The position numbers and the translations under genes are program-made. Shown one piece after another: positions 1 to 8,940 of a DNA stretch of 64,000 bases. Position 1 is the first letter of the stretch; every line of letters begins with the position of its first letter. Origin of the DNA: Guptibacillus hwajinpoensis. GTDB lineage: Bacteria > Bacillota > Bacilli > Bacillales > Guptibacillaceae. The notes under the pieces are model-generated. The model had not been told where the DNA came from. It searched no databases and worked only from the letters and a program-made list of their open reading frames with translations. The stretch is taken from the NCBI RefSeq assembly GCF_029277305.1, contig NZ_CP119526.1; one strand, 5' to 3'.

Positions 1-33
1 CTGGCATGTGCCCAACTCTTCAAGCCTTTTTCA

Positions 34-1407
34 TTACAATGGACGATCATCAAAATCGTAGTCTGCTGGAGACGGCGCAACTCGCGCGTTCTCAAGAGCA
101 GGTGTGTCCGGCCTTGCAATCTGATAGACAGCAGCTCCTACGATTTCAGCTACATTCTGAAGTTTCTCTTTGCTTATTTTATCAATCGTATCATCAGGAG
201 AATGGTACCAAGGTTCAAGTGGAGCATGGATGAACAAAGCGGATGGGATTCCTTTTAGAAAGAATGGAACATGATCGCTTCGCCCAAGCTGTCCATAATC
301 AACTGCGCCTGAAATCCTTGCTCCAGCTGAAGCACCAAGATCAGTTACTAGATTTTTGTTTCCGTCAGGAGTGAACATGATTAATTCTCCTGCATCACGA
401 CTTCCTACCATATCCATTTGAAAATGAGCGACCATGTTATCTATCTCTTCATCCGTTAATGTGTCGGCATAATGATAAGATCCGACTAAGCCTTTTTCTT
501 CTGCTCCAAACGTAACAAATCGAAGCTCAGTATCTGTAGGAGTTTTGGCCATAATTCTCGCTAATTCAAGCGTCGCTGCAACACCTGATGCATCGTCGTT
601 TGCTCCTGGTCCATTAGGAACTGAATCGTGATGTGCGCCCACTGTGACGATTTGACCGTTATCTTTTTTAGGGTGAGGTTCTTTCTTTGCAATCACATTA
701 TACGATGTTTTATCAATCACACCAGCATTCGTAACGCTCACACTTGCTTGAACGTCTTCATTTTGTAGCTGCTCCACAAGACTAAGTCCAGCTTCCCTTG
801 TGATGGCTACTGCCGGGATATCCTGACCTTCATAAGCATATCCAAACGAGTTACCAGACCGTCCTTCGCCGTTAAACATGATTACACCAATAGCACCTTT
901 ATCATAGACGTTTTGAATCTTTTCATAAAAACTATAAGAGCCACGTTCAATTAAAGCGATCTTTCCTTCTACTTCATCACCTACTTCACTTGCAGATGCA
1001 AGACCAACATAAACGAGAGGTCCTGTCACACTTCCGTTGATAGATCCTTCGAAGGAGTTAACATCGAAAGAGGGCTCTTCATCATTAAAAGAAATCGCTG
1101 AAGTTCCCCCATCCCACTCTTGAATAGTAAAAGGCTGCAATTCAGTCTCATAGCCATAGCTCTCAAACTCACTTTTTATGTACTGAACCGCTTTATACTC
1201 CCCTTCTGTACCCGCCGCTCGAGGTTGTTTAGATAGTAAAGCGATGTTGTTATACATGCTATCAGCATTGATTTTTTTGATCACTTTGTTATCAAATGCG
1301 TGATCAGACTGTTCATTCGGAGCAGGTTTAGCTGCATCAACCGAGAAAGACATTGGACTTAGAACCAGACCAGTTGCCAGAGCTACTGTAAGCGTTTTCT
1401 TATACAA
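34..1407 (-). CDS. Secreted M28 family aminopeptidase with PA domain (YwaD-like)
   Basis: This gene encodes a 457-residue di-zinc aminopeptidase that should act outside the cell, releasing N-terminal amino acids from peptides. Residues 1-25 form a signal peptide ending near DAA. A protease-associated (PA) insert spans about 125-225. The M28 metal ligands are visible: HHD at 259-261, the ANDDASG turn at 269-275, the EE pair at 303-304 (catalytic base and ligand), the MDMVG aspartate near 332 and the late WYHSPDD histidine. Order and length match Bacillus YwaD (about 455 residues). A GGAGG ribosome binding site lies just upstream of the ATG. The 33 bases before the stop codon show nothing else. 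Substrate preference cannot be read from sequence. Confidence 0.9.
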   Translation of the reverse strand: MYKKTLTVALATGLVLSPMSFSVDAAKPAPNEQSDHAFDNKVIKKINADSMYNNIALLSKQPRAAGTEGEYKAVQYIKSEFESYGYETELQPFTIQEWDGGTSAISFNDEEPSFDVNSFEGSINGSVTGPLVYVGLASASEVGDEVEGKIALIERGSYSFYEKIQNVYDKGAIGVIMFNGEGRSGNSFGYAYEGQDIPAVAITREAGLSLVEQLQNEDVQASVSVTNAGVIDKTSYNVIAKKEPHPKKDNGQIVTVGAHHDSVPNGPGANDDASGVAATLELARIMAKTPTDTELRFVTFGAEEKGLVGSYHYADTLTDEEIDNMVAHFQMDMVGSRDAGELIMFTPDGNKNLVTDLGASAGARISGAVDYGQLGRSDHVPFFLKGIPSALFIHAPLEPWYHSPDDTIDKISKEKLQNVAEIVGAAVYQIARPDTPALENARVAPSPADYDFDDRPL

Positions 1408-1653
1408 TCACAATTCCTCCTTCAGAGTTAAATTACCATCCTTATTATTCCATTAATTGAATGTTTAGTAAATTATTAATTAAATATACAAGTTACTCTA
1501 CTATTCAAAACTAGACTATTCACCTATGAAAAATTGAGCTAATTCACTCTAATTCGGTCGGAAATTGTATGTTGGTGTAGAGAAAATGAGTACTTTTGGT
1601 CATCTTCATAAGTGCTTCGAAAGTACGCAGGATCGCCAGTTCGCAGGTAGTTC

Positions 1654-1675
1654 GCAGGTGCCTGTCACCACCCGG
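1654..1675 (-). repeat. Dispersed palindromic repeat R1, copy 1
   Basis: The core reads GGTGCCTGTCACC on the plus strand (inverted orientation) followed by ACCCGG. It is extended on one side by a doubled AGTTCGCAGGT, and a TTCGACA motif lies on the other side, as in other copies. Confidence 0.85.
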
Positions 1676-1749
1676 TTTTTGGAGGAATCTGTCGAATGCT
1701 TGATATTCCTTAAGTTAAAAAGCACCTTGCTTGAATAGTGAAGAATAAC

Positions 1750-1778
1750 AAAAACCAGGTGATTTCCACCTGGTTTTT
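1750..1778 (-). terminator. Rho-independent terminator of panF
   Basis: The stem CCAGGTG/CACCTGG has a short loop and is flanked by A and T runs, so it can act on both strands. It sits directly after the panF stop codon. Confidence 0.8.
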
Positions 1779-1784
1779 GATTTA

Positions 1785-3251
1785 TCAAACTTTCCACAAC
1801 CTCATCATAACGGCTTCCTGCACCACCGCATGCTTCCTCGAAAACATCAAGCTAACAATCACGTAACTAACGAACGAAAGAGCGACCGGCAATACGACCG
1901 TATGCATCCCGAACGCATTCGGCAGAAACGTATTAAACCCAATATAACTTCCGACCCCAACTAGAATCGAAGCCATCGCTCCGCTTGCGTTGCCTCTCTT
2001 CCAATATAGCCCCATCACAACAGGCCAGATAAATGCAGCTTCTAACCCTCCAAATGAAAAGAGGTTCAACCAGATCAATAGCTCTGGTGGATTGACGGCC
2101 ATCGCAAAAACAAGTACACCGAGCACTGTTGTAACACCGATGCTAAGCCGCTTGATCGTTTGATCATTCGCATCAGGTTTCACGTAATTCAAGTAAACGT
2201 CCTTTACAACGGCTGAACTCACAAGCAATAACAGAGAATCAACTGTCGACATAATGGCAGCCATAGGTGCTGCGAGCACGATCCCCGCGAGCCACGCCGG
2301 CAAAACTTCCATCGCGAGCTTCGGCATGACGGTGTCCCCAACTTCAATTCCAGGTAGCACCGCCCGTCCAAATACCCCTGCTAGATGCATACCAAGCATA
2401 ATAACACCAACAACAACCGTTCCGATGATTAGCGCGCGGTGCATGCCTTTTGAACTTTTATAAGACATTGCACGAACCGCAACTTGAGGAAGTCCGACGA
2501 CTCCTACACCTACTAGAATCCAGAACGAGGAAACATATAGCGGTGTTAGCGATTGATCGGCACCAAATGGTGAGATCAACCCAGGATTCTCAGCAGCAAG
2601 TGTGGAAACGATATTCCCTACTCCGCCTCCCGCTATCACGGTTCCAATGAGAATCACGAGCGTTCCAACTAACATCACCACACCCTGGACCGTATCGGTG
2701 ATCGCAACCGCTCGGAAGCCTCCGATGATCACGTAGACGAGGACAGAAACAGCAAATATAAACAGCGCTCCTGTATACGACAACCCTGTCAGCGACTCAA
2801 TCAGCCTCGCGCCACCAATCCACTGTGCTGCCATTGCGGAGAAAAGAAAGATGATAATACTAAGCGCTGATAAAATCACAACAGCTTTGCTTTCATAACG
2901 TGCCTTCAAAAAGTCAATCAGCGTAACAGCACGAATTTTACGAGCCATGATCGCAAACTTTTTTCCAAGGACGGACAAGACAAAATACCCTGTCGCAAGC
3001 TGCGTCATCGAGAGCAGCACCCAGCCAAGCCCCATCGTATAAGCAACGCCAGGACCACCGATGAAGCTACTCGCACTTCCATATGTAGAAATCATCGTCA
3101 TCGCAAGAATGAATCCGCCAAGCTGACGACTCCCTAGAAAATATTCTTGCAGAAAGTTCGATGTGGATTTCAAATGAGTTGATGCATAAAAGCCGATCAC
3201 AAAAATGGAAATAAGAAAAAGGATGAGTGGAATTACAACTTCCCAGTTCAT
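1785..3251 (-). CDS. panF: Sodium/pantothenate symporter
   Basis: This is a 488-residue member of the sodium:solute symporter (SSS) family with about 12-13 hydrophobic segments spread along its length. It should import pantothenate, the coenzyme A precursor, with sodium across the cytoplasmic membrane. The family core shows as STYGSASSFIGGPG near 60 and GGFRAVAITDTVQG near 180. Length is close to PanF of E. coli. The start codon overlaps the end of the upstream yhdT gene by four bases, so the two are translationally coupled. The yhdT-panF pairing is conserved in distant bacteria and is the main reason for preferring PanF over another SSS carrier. Confidence 0.88.
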   Translation of the reverse strand: MNWEVVIPLILFLISIFVIGFYASTHLKSTSNFLQEYFLGSRQLGGFILAMTMISTYGSASSFIGGPGVAYTMGLGWVLLSMTQLATGYFVLSVLGKKFAIMARKIRAVTLIDFLKARYESKAVVILSALSIIIFLFSAMAAQWIGGARLIESLTGLSYTGALFIFAVSVLVYVIIGGFRAVAITDTVQGVVMLVGTLVILIGTVIAGGGVGNIVSTLAAENPGLISPFGADQSLTPLYVSSFWILVGVGVVGLPQVAVRAMSYKSSKGMHRALIIGTVVVGVIMLGMHLAGVFGRAVLPGIEVGDTVMPKLAMEVLPAWLAGIVLAAPMAAIMSTVDSLLLLVSSAVVKDVYLNYVKPDANDQTIKRLSIGVTTVLGVLVFAMAVNPPELLIWLNLFSFGGLEAAFIWPVVMGLYWKRGNASGAMASILVGVGSYIGFNTFLPNAFGMHTVVLPVALSFVSYVIVSLMFSRKHAVVQEAVMMRLWKV

Positions 3252-3532
3252 TCATCACCCTCCTCATCGAACGGCACTTCTTTAAATAAGAAGACGACCG
3301 CTAGAATAACGAGTGAGATGATGATCACGGTTCCAATAATGCAACTATAGAAAAACCATGCGGGCAGTCCCCAAATATAACTGTATTCCTCAACAGGCTT
3401 AGACCCAATCCCGTAGGCGAATCCGTACCACAGTATAAAATTTATAATAACAAGTCCAACACCTAGTAGAGCTTCCCGGTTCGCCACGCGATACCTCGGA
3501 TCATCTTCGGGCATTTTATCATGCTGCTTCAT
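3248..3532 (-). CDS. yhdT: YhdT family small membrane protein (DUF997)
   Basis: This is a 94-residue protein with two hydrophobic segments (about 25-42 and 55-84) and a charged C-terminus. It matches the YhdT/DUF997 family, which is found next to panF in many bacteria. Its role is not established; it may assist or stabilise the symporter. It overlaps panF by four bases and is the first gene of the pair. The next gene upstream is separated by more than 200 bases, so the promoter should lie around 3540-3650. Confidence 0.85.
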   Translation of the reverse strand: MKQHDKMPEDDPRYRVANREALLGVGLVIINFILWYGFAYGIGSKPVEEYSYIWGLPAWFFYSCIIGTVIIISLVILAVVFLFKEVPFDEEGDE

Positions 3533-3706
3533 GCTTTTCCCCCTTAAAACAAAACCTCATTCTATTATAACCAGTAGATTTGACGAAATCATAACGATCC
3601 GTTTCCGACGTTCATTTTATCACTTTTCTAATGGACCGTAATCTTAAATAAAGGCTTTTTTTGGCAGGAGTTTTGAAATGGGGTTCTATGAAAAATCCTA
3701 AATAAA

Positions 3707-3728
3707 AAACACCATTACTATGGTGTTT
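3707..3728 (-). terminator. Terminator of the 3755-4513 glycosyltransferase
   Basis: A nine-base-pair stem AAACACCAT/ATGGTGTTT with a TACT loop lies 27 bases past the stop codon. Reading leftward it is followed by a T-rich stretch. Confidence 0.7.
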
Positions 3729-3754
3729 GCAAACAAGTATCTATAAAAAAGCAA

Positions 3755-4513
3755 TTAAGTTAATTTATTCATCAATTTCCCAAGTACATTTAATCTGTCT
3801 CTTCCCTCACCAAGAAATTCATTTAGCACTCTATTTTTTTCAGAAGTATCATGTATCATACCTTTTTCATATTTTTCTTTGAAAGTAGTCGACGTATTCT
3901 GCGCATGAACAATAATCGTATAATTACGGTTAGTTAGAATGTGGTGAGGCATCTCAATAATGGATCGATGACCTTTCATTTCATATCTAAATCCATTTAG
4001 AAAGTCTTCTGTTTTATAAATTAACGTGTAAAATGGCGGCGATTTAAACGAAACAGTTGCAAGACGATCTTGAATAGCATCATAGACATATCCTTTTTGG
4101 TTGATTACCACATTGATATTTTCACTATCTTGGAAATCATGGAGTTGCTGAATAAATGACTCATGGTAAAGGTCGTCAGAATCCAAACGGACAAAATATC
4201 CGAATTTAGCATCTCGAACATGATTTTCAAACTGCATTTTCAATTCACTGTGAGGGATCATTTTTATATTGCTTGGAAGTCGCTTATACTTTCTCATCGC
4301 TTTCTTCACAAGGTGTTCAGTATGATCATCATATTGTACAAGTGCAGTGAAATCCTGATTTGTTTGGTTTTCTAAGCTCTTCGCTGTGAAAGACATAAAG
4401 ATTTCCATTCTTCTTTCAATCCATTCTTTTGTCCAGCGTTGATTCTCTGTATCATTTAACGCCCAATTATTAAACGCAATATCCACTACTATATTCTTTT
4501 CTTTTAATGACAT
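3755..4513 (-). CDS. Putative rhamnosyltransferase-like glycosyltransferase
   Basis: This is a 252-residue cytoplasmic protein with no signal peptide or membrane segment. The first 45 residues resemble the start of the putative rhamnosyl transferase family, and RLDSDDLYH at about 109-117 supplies the DxD-type motif that binds the sugar-nucleotide metal. This is a GT-A style fold by inference. It probably modifies a surface glycan. It is a single-gene unit with its own terminator. Donor and acceptor cannot be named. A second, unrelated glycosyltransferase lies divergently to the right. Confidence 0.7.
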   Translation of the reverse strand: MSLKEKNIVVDIAFNNWALNDTENQRWTKEWIERRMEIFMSFTAKSLENQTNQDFTALVQYDDHTEHLVKKAMRKYKRLPSNIKMIPHSELKMQFENHVRDAKFGYFVRLDSDDLYHESFIQQLHDFQDSENINVVINQKGYVYDAIQDRLATVSFKSPPFYTLIYKTEDFLNGFRYEMKGHRSIIEMPHHILTNRNYTIIVHAQNTSTTFKEKYEKGMIHDTSEKNRVLNEFLGEGRDRLNVLGKLMNKLT

Positions 4514-4721
4514 ACTTATCTCTCCAGTACAGTTAGTTATCGCTTCTGAACATACTATCTCACTTTCAAATTATAGCATTTATTCCCACACGCCTCTAAC
4601 AGATGCGGAACCTCTTAAAGAAAAGACTTGTGCATACCAAAAACCCGAGAACTGATAAACAAGGACTCAGGCTGATCGTCTGTCATTTCCACTGCTCTTA
4701 ACTCGCGTTTATTCACTCCCC

Positions 4722-4883
4722 CTAAGCCTTCCGATACGCTCTCCGCTCAGCATACGAAACGCACTTATAACAAACCGGCTTGCGATTGTCTTCATCATCT
4801 AAATAATAGTGAGCACGCGTCGGCTTCTTCTTGCAGATCATGCACTTCTCCCAACCCAGTAACTTTTGAAAAAAACGTTTCAT
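4722..4883 (-). CDS. Small four-cysteine (zinc-ribbon-like) protein
   Basis: This 53-residue frame starts at an ATG preceded by GGGGAG. It contains CMIC near residues 14-17 and CYKC near 38-41, so two CxxC knuckles about 20 residues apart, as in small zinc ribbons. The rest is rich in Lys and Arg, suggesting nucleic-acid or protein contact. I do not recognise a family. It stands alone between the two glycosyltransferase genes. The regular cysteine spacing and the ribosome binding site support it; the short length limits confidence. Confidence 0.6.
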   Translation of the reverse strand: MKRFFQKLLGWEKCMICKKKPTRAHYYLDDEDNRKPVCYKCVSYAERRAYRKA

Positions 4884-4985
4884 ACTTTGTAACACTCCCC
4901 ATCTTTAGTAAACTAATATAGAGTATTATCTCAATTTCGAACGGTTCTCTCTAATCATACGCATATGACATAGTTTGACAAATAT

Positions 4986-5008
4986 CGGGTGGTGACAGGC
5001 ACCGCCCG
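4986..5008 (+). repeat. Dispersed palindromic repeat R1, copy 2
   Basis: CGGGT plus the core GGTGACAGGCACC plus GCCCG, with TTTGACAAATA immediately before it. It ends only about 22 bases before the ATG of the GT4 gene. Confidence 0.9.
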
Positions 5009-5030
5009 AATGACTAAAGGATGAGCATTC

Positions 5031-6050
5031 ATGAAAGTAATTCTCGCAACTCCTTTCTATCATCAGCTTCGTGGCAATACGATTACAGTGCGACGTATTG
5101 CAGAAGGTCTATCGGAAGCTGGGATAGAAACGGAAGTCATTTCAATAACCGAGCAAATTGATGACCTGCATTCCCTAAAGGATGCTGATCTGATTCATGG
5201 TTTCAATGCTTATCGTTTTTATCAGTTTATGAAAACAGTAAGCACTCCGATCACGAATTATACAATTACACTTACTGGAACGGATCTCAATCATGATCTA
5301 CAGAATATAGATCGGAAACAAGACGTCATCACCTGCTTGAATGAGTCACTAGCCGTTCATGTATTCGATGAAAAGGCAAAAGAACACGTGCTTGAAGTGT
5401 TACCTGAAGTAGAAAGCAAGCTGTACGTTATAGCTCAAGGCACGAGCACATCCAACAAGCGCGCCCCCCTTCAGCATAACCAGCAGGATCCTTTTACATT
5501 TCTACTACCTGCAGGAATTCGTAAAGTCAAAAACGTTCCATTTGCTATTGAAGCTCTTAAACAATTACGTCAGACTCACCCACAAGTGCACTTGAAACTT
5601 GTAGGTCCGATTATTGAGTCTGAAGAAGGCAAGATTGTTCAGCAGTTAGTCTCAGAGAACAAAGTATGGGTAACGTACGATGGCGTTATTCCCCACACTG
5701 AAATGCAATCGCTATATGCAAATGCGGACGTTGTTATAAATACGTCCCATAGTGAAGGACAATCATCTGCCGTTCTCGAAGCAATGAGTCATGGTCTACC
5801 AGTCCTCGTTTCTTCTAATAAAGGAAACCGAAGCATTGTGACCCACGACAGGACAGGTTTCGTTTATGACGGTATGGAGAATTTCCAGAACCTTGCTCGC
5901 TCGTTAATGGAAGATTTTTCTTTGCGCCAGGAACTGGGACAGAACGCCGTTGACTATATAGAAAACTACCACTCAGCTAATAGTGAAATAAAAGCGATGA
6001 TCCGCATGTACGAAAAGAGCTTAACGTTAAATACCTTAGGGGGAGAGTAA
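5031..6050 (+). CDS. GT4-family glycosyltransferase
   Basis: This 339-residue GT-B enzyme should transfer a sugar from a nucleotide donor to a surface or lipid-linked acceptor. The N-terminal half starts with KVILATPFYHQLRGN and the C-terminal half has the family 4 donor site. There, HSEGQSSAVLEAMSHG (about 245-260) gives the two glutamates of the E-x7-E motif. There is no membrane segment. The gene ends three bases before a start-like ATG that opens the deacetylase frame, so the two form an operon. A weak ribosome binding site (AAAGGATGAGC) precedes the ATG. An R1 repeat just upstream may have displaced or become part of its promoter. Confidence 0.85.
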   Translation: MKVILATPFYHQLRGNTITVRRIAEGLSEAGIETEVISITEQIDDLHSLKDADLIHGFNAYRFYQFMKTVSTPITNYTITLTGTDLNHDLQNIDRKQDVITCLNESLAVHVFDEKAKEHVLEVLPEVESKLYVIAQGTSTSNKRAPLQHNQQDPFTFLLPAGIRKVKNVPFAIEALKQLRQTHPQVHLKLVGPIIESEEGKIVQQLVSENKVWVTYDGVIPHTEMQSLYANADVVINTSHSEGQSSAVLEAMSHGLPVLVSSNKGNRSIVTHDRTGFVYDGMENFQNLARSLMEDFSLRQELGQNAVDYIENYHSANSEIKAMIRMYEKSLTLNTLGGE

Positions 6051-6089
6051 ATGATTAAAAGTCCATGAATTGTTGATCAAACAAGGGTC

Positions 6090-6683
6090 GTGTACGACTC
6101 TAACGAGAAAGATATTATTACAAAAGGACATACAGGTTCTAAGAAAACGGTTATTTTATCCTTCGATGATGGCCCGGGACGGGCTCTCCCGGAGCTACTT
6201 GATATCTTAGGTAAAGAAAACGTTCGTGCCCTCTTCTTCTGGCAATCACGCCTCCTTTACGGTGAAAGACCGTGGAAAAGAGTGATAGACGAAGGACACA
6301 TCATTGGATCCCATTCGTGTAAGCACCCTAACTTACCAAACCTGGATTATGCACAGCAATACAGGGAGCTTTTATACAGTAAGCAAAAAATTGAAAGCAT
6401 CACAGGCACCCCTGTCACTTACTTCAGACCCCCTTTTGGTCAGTATAATACGGATACCATTAACGTTGCACAAGACCTCGGTCTCACTACCGTCATGTGG
6501 CGAATTGGTTCAATGGACTGGGAACTCGCCAACGATCCTGAGCAAATCACGAAAAACGTCGTTTCGAATCTTGAAGATGGTGCCATTATTCTGCTTCATG
6601 AACTGAAGCAAACCGTACAAATTCTTCCTACCTTAATAAAAGAAATTCGAGCACAGGGCTACGAGTTTGCATTATTACCATGA
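6090..6683 (+). CDS. Polysaccharide deacetylase (NodB/CE4 family), N-terminus disturbed
   Basis: The product is a 197-residue CE4 deacetylase that removes acetyl groups from N-acetylated glycans. All core motifs are present: FDDGP at 25-29 (catalytic base and metal), HSCKH at 75-79 (metal histidines), RPPFG at 113-117 and LLHEL near 169. It has no signal peptide. The GTG at 6090 is the first usable start in the open frame but lacks a good ribosome binding site. A well-spaced ATG at 6051, right after GGGGGAGAG, is in the same frame but meets TGA at codon 6. I infer a recent nonsense mutation near the natural start. It is co-transcribed with the GT4 gene. Confidence 0.8.
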   Translation: MYDSNEKDIITKGHTGSKKTVILSFDDGPGRALPELLDILGKENVRALFFWQSRLLYGERPWKRVIDEGHIIGSHSCKHPNLPNLDYAQQYRELLYSKQKIESITGTPVTYFRPPFGQYNTDTINVAQDLGLTTVMWRIGSMDWELANDPEQITKNVVSNLEDGAIILLHELKQTVQILPTLIKEIRAQGYEFALLP

Positions 6684-6688
6684 CAATA

Positions 6689-6728
6689 AAGAAAGGAGAT
6701 GATGGATTCAGCCATCATCTCCTTTCTT
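6689..6728. terminator. Bidirectional terminator between convergent genes
   Basis: A perfect 17-base-pair stem (left arm 6689-6705, right arm 6712-6728) with a six-base loop sits between the deacetylase and the MgtC gene. It can serve both. Confidence 0.9.
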
Positions 6729-6734
6729 CTTGCT

Positions 6735-7409
6735 CTATCCTTCTACTTCAATCTCATTAACACCCTTAACGTCCTTGAGAAGCTCGTAGATGTCTGTTGT
6801 TGCATTTTCTTCAAATGTCATTAATTTAAGTTCTACTTGTGGATTTTTATCTTTCGCATCTCTAACCCGCACATGACGTATTTCAAAATCATGCTCCACA
6901 ATAGCTCTCATAAATTCAGTCAAATCCACGTTTTTCTTCAGTGTAATCTTCGCACGCATTTCACGTTGCCTGAGCGCTTTCGGACCGATCCGTTTAATAA
7001 TCCAAGGAAGAATATTTACACTAAAAAGAATTAAGCCAGCACCCACAAATGCCTCATAATAAAACCCAGCACCCGCCGCAATTCCAAGACCTGAAGCTCC
7101 CCAAATGATGGCGGCTGTCGTTAACCCGGAAATCGCGTCATTGTTTCTTCTAAGAATAACGCCAGCACCTATGAAACCGATTCCCGAAACAATTTGCGCC
7201 GCTAACCGCATCGGATCTGTTCTGATATTCTTTGAAAGTTCCGCGAACGATTCCGCAGATTCAATCGAAACAATCGTTAACAAACAACTACTTACAGCGA
7301 TAACAATACACGTTTTTAAACCAAGCGGCTTGTGCTTTAACTCCCTCTCAATCCCGATCATTAACCCCAGCAAAGCAGATATACTCAATTTAATAAGTAC
7401 AACAACCAT
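6735..7409 (-). CDS. MgtC/SapB family membrane protein, copy 1
   Basis: The product has 224 residues. The N-terminal half has about five membrane segments, including the family signature LGLMIGIERELKHKPLGLKT and the GIGFIGAGVILR stretch. The C-terminal 75 residues form a soluble ACT-like tail. MgtC proteins are linked to magnesium limitation and membrane ATPase control, though their activity is indirect. The neighbour at 7578-8252 is a close paralogue, so this is a tandem duplication. About 170 bases separate them, containing an R1 repeat, so each probably has its own promoter. No magnesium riboswitch was recognised upstream. Confidence 0.88.
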   Translation of the reverse strand: MVVVLIKLSISALLGLMIGIERELKHKPLGLKTCIVIAVSSCLLTIVSIESAESFAELSKNIRTDPMRLAAQIVSGIGFIGAGVILRRNNDAISGLTTAAIIWGASGLGIAAGAGFYYEAFVGAGLILFSVNILPWIIKRIGPKALRQREMRAKITLKKNVDLTEFMRAIVEHDFEIRHVRVRDAKDKNPQVELKLMTFEENATTDIYELLKDVKGVNEIEVEG

Positions 7410-7551
7410 CGATCGTCAACTCCAACGTCTAAATCAGACTAATAGTCTCCTCAAGTTACTCTATTCAATAGAAGGAAACATTAGAATGAGACCCTGGATG
7501 CAAACATCAATTCAACACAAGATGACATTATTGGAGTTCAGTCGACTTAAA

Positions 7552-7573
7552 CCGGGTGGTGCCTGTCACCCGC
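7552..7573 (-). repeat. Dispersed palindromic repeat R1, copy 3
   Basis: CCGGGT followed by the inverted core GGTGCCTGTCACC and CGC, with GTCGACTTAAA on its left. It lies between the two MgtC paralogues, four bases from the stop codon of copy 2. Confidence 0.88.
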
Positions 7574-7577
7574 TGTC

Positions 7578-8252
7578 TTACCCATCAACCTCCACGAACG
7601 TAGTGCCGTCAAGGTCTCGCAGTTGTTGATAAATACTCGTTATGTGGTTACTTTCAAACGTTAATAATCGAAGATCTATCTGATGATCCTTCTCTTTTGT
7701 ATCGCGCACTCGCACGTGTTTGACCTCAAAATCAGCAGCCTGAATCGAATTCATGAACGCTGTAATATCCGTTCCTTTTTGAAGGGTAATTTTCGCTCGC
7801 ATCTCACGCTGTCTTAATTGGCTTGGACCAATTTTCTTAATAATAAGCGGTAGTAAATTAACACTAAACAGAATTAGCGCCACTCCGACAAATGCTTCAA
7901 AATAAAATCCAGCACCTGCCGCAATGCCAAGACCTGATGCACCCCAAATAATAGCTGCCGTCGTTAATCCTGATATCGCATCGTTATTACGTCTTAAAAT
8001 AACCCCAGCACCGATGAAACCAATTCCTGACACTACCTGTGCTGCAAGACGCATCGGGTCTGTTCGAATGTTAGGTGAGATTTCAGAAAACGTCTCAGCA
8101 GACTCAATTGAAACAATTGTTAATAAACAGCTACTAACCGCAATCACCATACACGTTTTTAAGCCAAGCGGCTTATGCTTAAGCTCCCTTTCAATTCCGA
8201 TCATTAATCCTAAACAAGCAGATATACAGAGCTTTACAATGACAACAACCAT
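7578..8252 (-). CDS. MgtC/SapB family membrane protein, copy 2
   Basis: The product is a 224-residue paralogue of the gene at 6735-7409 with the same membrane core and divergent C-terminal tail. The start is placed at 8252 because a GAGGTGGGGG ribosome binding site precedes that ATG and the protein then aligns end to end with copy 1. A longer in-frame start at 8342 would add 30 residues not found in copy 1. The role is as for copy 1, by family. Keeping both copies with different tails suggests different partners or signals. Confidence 0.88.
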   Translation of the reverse strand: MVVVIVKLCISACLGLMIGIERELKHKPLGLKTCMVIAVSSCLLTIVSIESAETFSEISPNIRTDPMRLAAQVVSGIGFIGAGVILRRNNDAISGLTTAAIIWGASGLGIAAGAGFYFEAFVGVALILFSVNLLPLIIKKIGPSQLRQREMRAKITLQKGTDITAFMNSIQAADFEVKHVRVRDTKEKDHQIDLRLLTFESNHITSIYQQLRDLDGTTFVEVDG

Positions 8253-8358
8253 AGTCCCCCACCTCTTCACTATCGATTTTTCTTTTATTTTACCAAAAAT
8301 ATCATGTTCATTCGAAAGAGCATTAGTAATAATCGACCACATTCAAACTTCGAACAAT

Positions 8359-8390
8359 AAAAAAAGTCGCAGGAAGTTAAAGCCTCCTGC
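8359..8390 (-). terminator. Terminator of the small membrane gene
   Basis: The stem GCAGGA/TCCTGC is followed, reading leftward, by a run of seven T. Confidence 0.8.
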
Positions 8391-8408
8391 AACCATCATT
8401 ATTCGCAA

Positions 8409-8558
8409 CTATTTAAAGTACACCATTAGAGTCTTTAGAAAATGCTGTCCCGTCAGTTCTGCGGATAAAAAAATCATTCCCCAAAAGGGGATAACGAACA
8501 AACAAATCCACCCAAAACAGTCTAACGCGTCTTTCATATTAGATGATTTCTTCTTCAT
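8409..8558 (-). CDS. Small single-span membrane protein
   Basis: This is a 49-residue frame with a strong GAGGTGG ribosome binding site five bases before the ATG. A basic start (MKKKSS) is followed by one hydrophobic segment (CFGWICLFVIPFWGMIFL, about 14-31) and a short tail. It is followed by its own terminator. I do not recognise a family. The complete expression signals argue for a real gene. Confidence 0.6.
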   Translation of the reverse strand: MKKKSSNMKDALDCFGWICLFVIPFWGMIFLSAELTGQHFLKTLMVYFK

Positions 8559-8598
8559 CTTCTCCACCTCAACTTAGATTAGTTTAACTCGAGCTTAT

Positions 8599-8940
8599 CT
8601 AGTAAAGGATGGAGTTTGAAAAGTAATTCGACTGAAAAGCATATGCTCCTAAAAAGCCATGTGCATCAGGATGAATTTCTTTCAACGAAAGATTCCTCAT
8701 TATAAAAGGGGGATGGATTTGAACATTCACAGCTGAAAGAAGTGGAACAAAATGACGAAGAACCTTTTGTTTTTCAAGAGAAACAGACTGTGTATAAGGC
8801 GTCATGTTGACGTCAGGAAGATAGTCCAATTCAGTGATTGTAGGCTGCTCAATTGGTTGGTAATCGAATTGATTGAGCTGCTGTGCTGGATATATAAACA
8901 CGAGAAAGCTAAACAATACGACCAAGAAAAGATGCTTCAC
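8599..8940 (-). CDS. Hypothetical secreted protein
   Basis: This is a 113-residue frame. I chose the GTG at 8940 because TGGAGGAG lies eight bases upstream and the product then begins with a clean signal peptide (VKHLFLVVLFSFLVF). An upstream ATG would put a charged WRSDE stretch in front. The mature part is 90 residues, rich in Pro, Gln and aromatic residues, with no cysteine or lipobox. The function is unknown. It lies just upstream of the small membrane gene on the same strand, about 40 bases apart, so the two may be co-transcribed. Confidence 0.6.
   Translation of the reverse strand: MKHLFLVVLFSFLVFIYPAQQLNQFDYQPIEQPTITELDYLPDVNMTPYTQSVSLEKQKVLRHFVPLLSAVNVQIHPPFIMRNLSLKEIHPDAHGFLGAYAFQSNYFSNSILY

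Larger units (their letters stand above)
1408..1784. other. Intergenic region holding a dispersed repeat and a terminator
   Basis: About 380 bases without a gene lie upstream of the aminopeptidase and downstream of panF. The region carries the promoter area of the aminopeptidase, one copy of the GGTGACAGGCACC repeat and the panF terminator. A 63-codon frame across it overlaps both the repeat and the terminator and is not credible. Confidence 0.6.

Noticed and set aside
7105..7629. A 174-codon plus-strand frame
   Set aside because: Antisense to the MgtC gene and crossing an R1 repeat; not credible.
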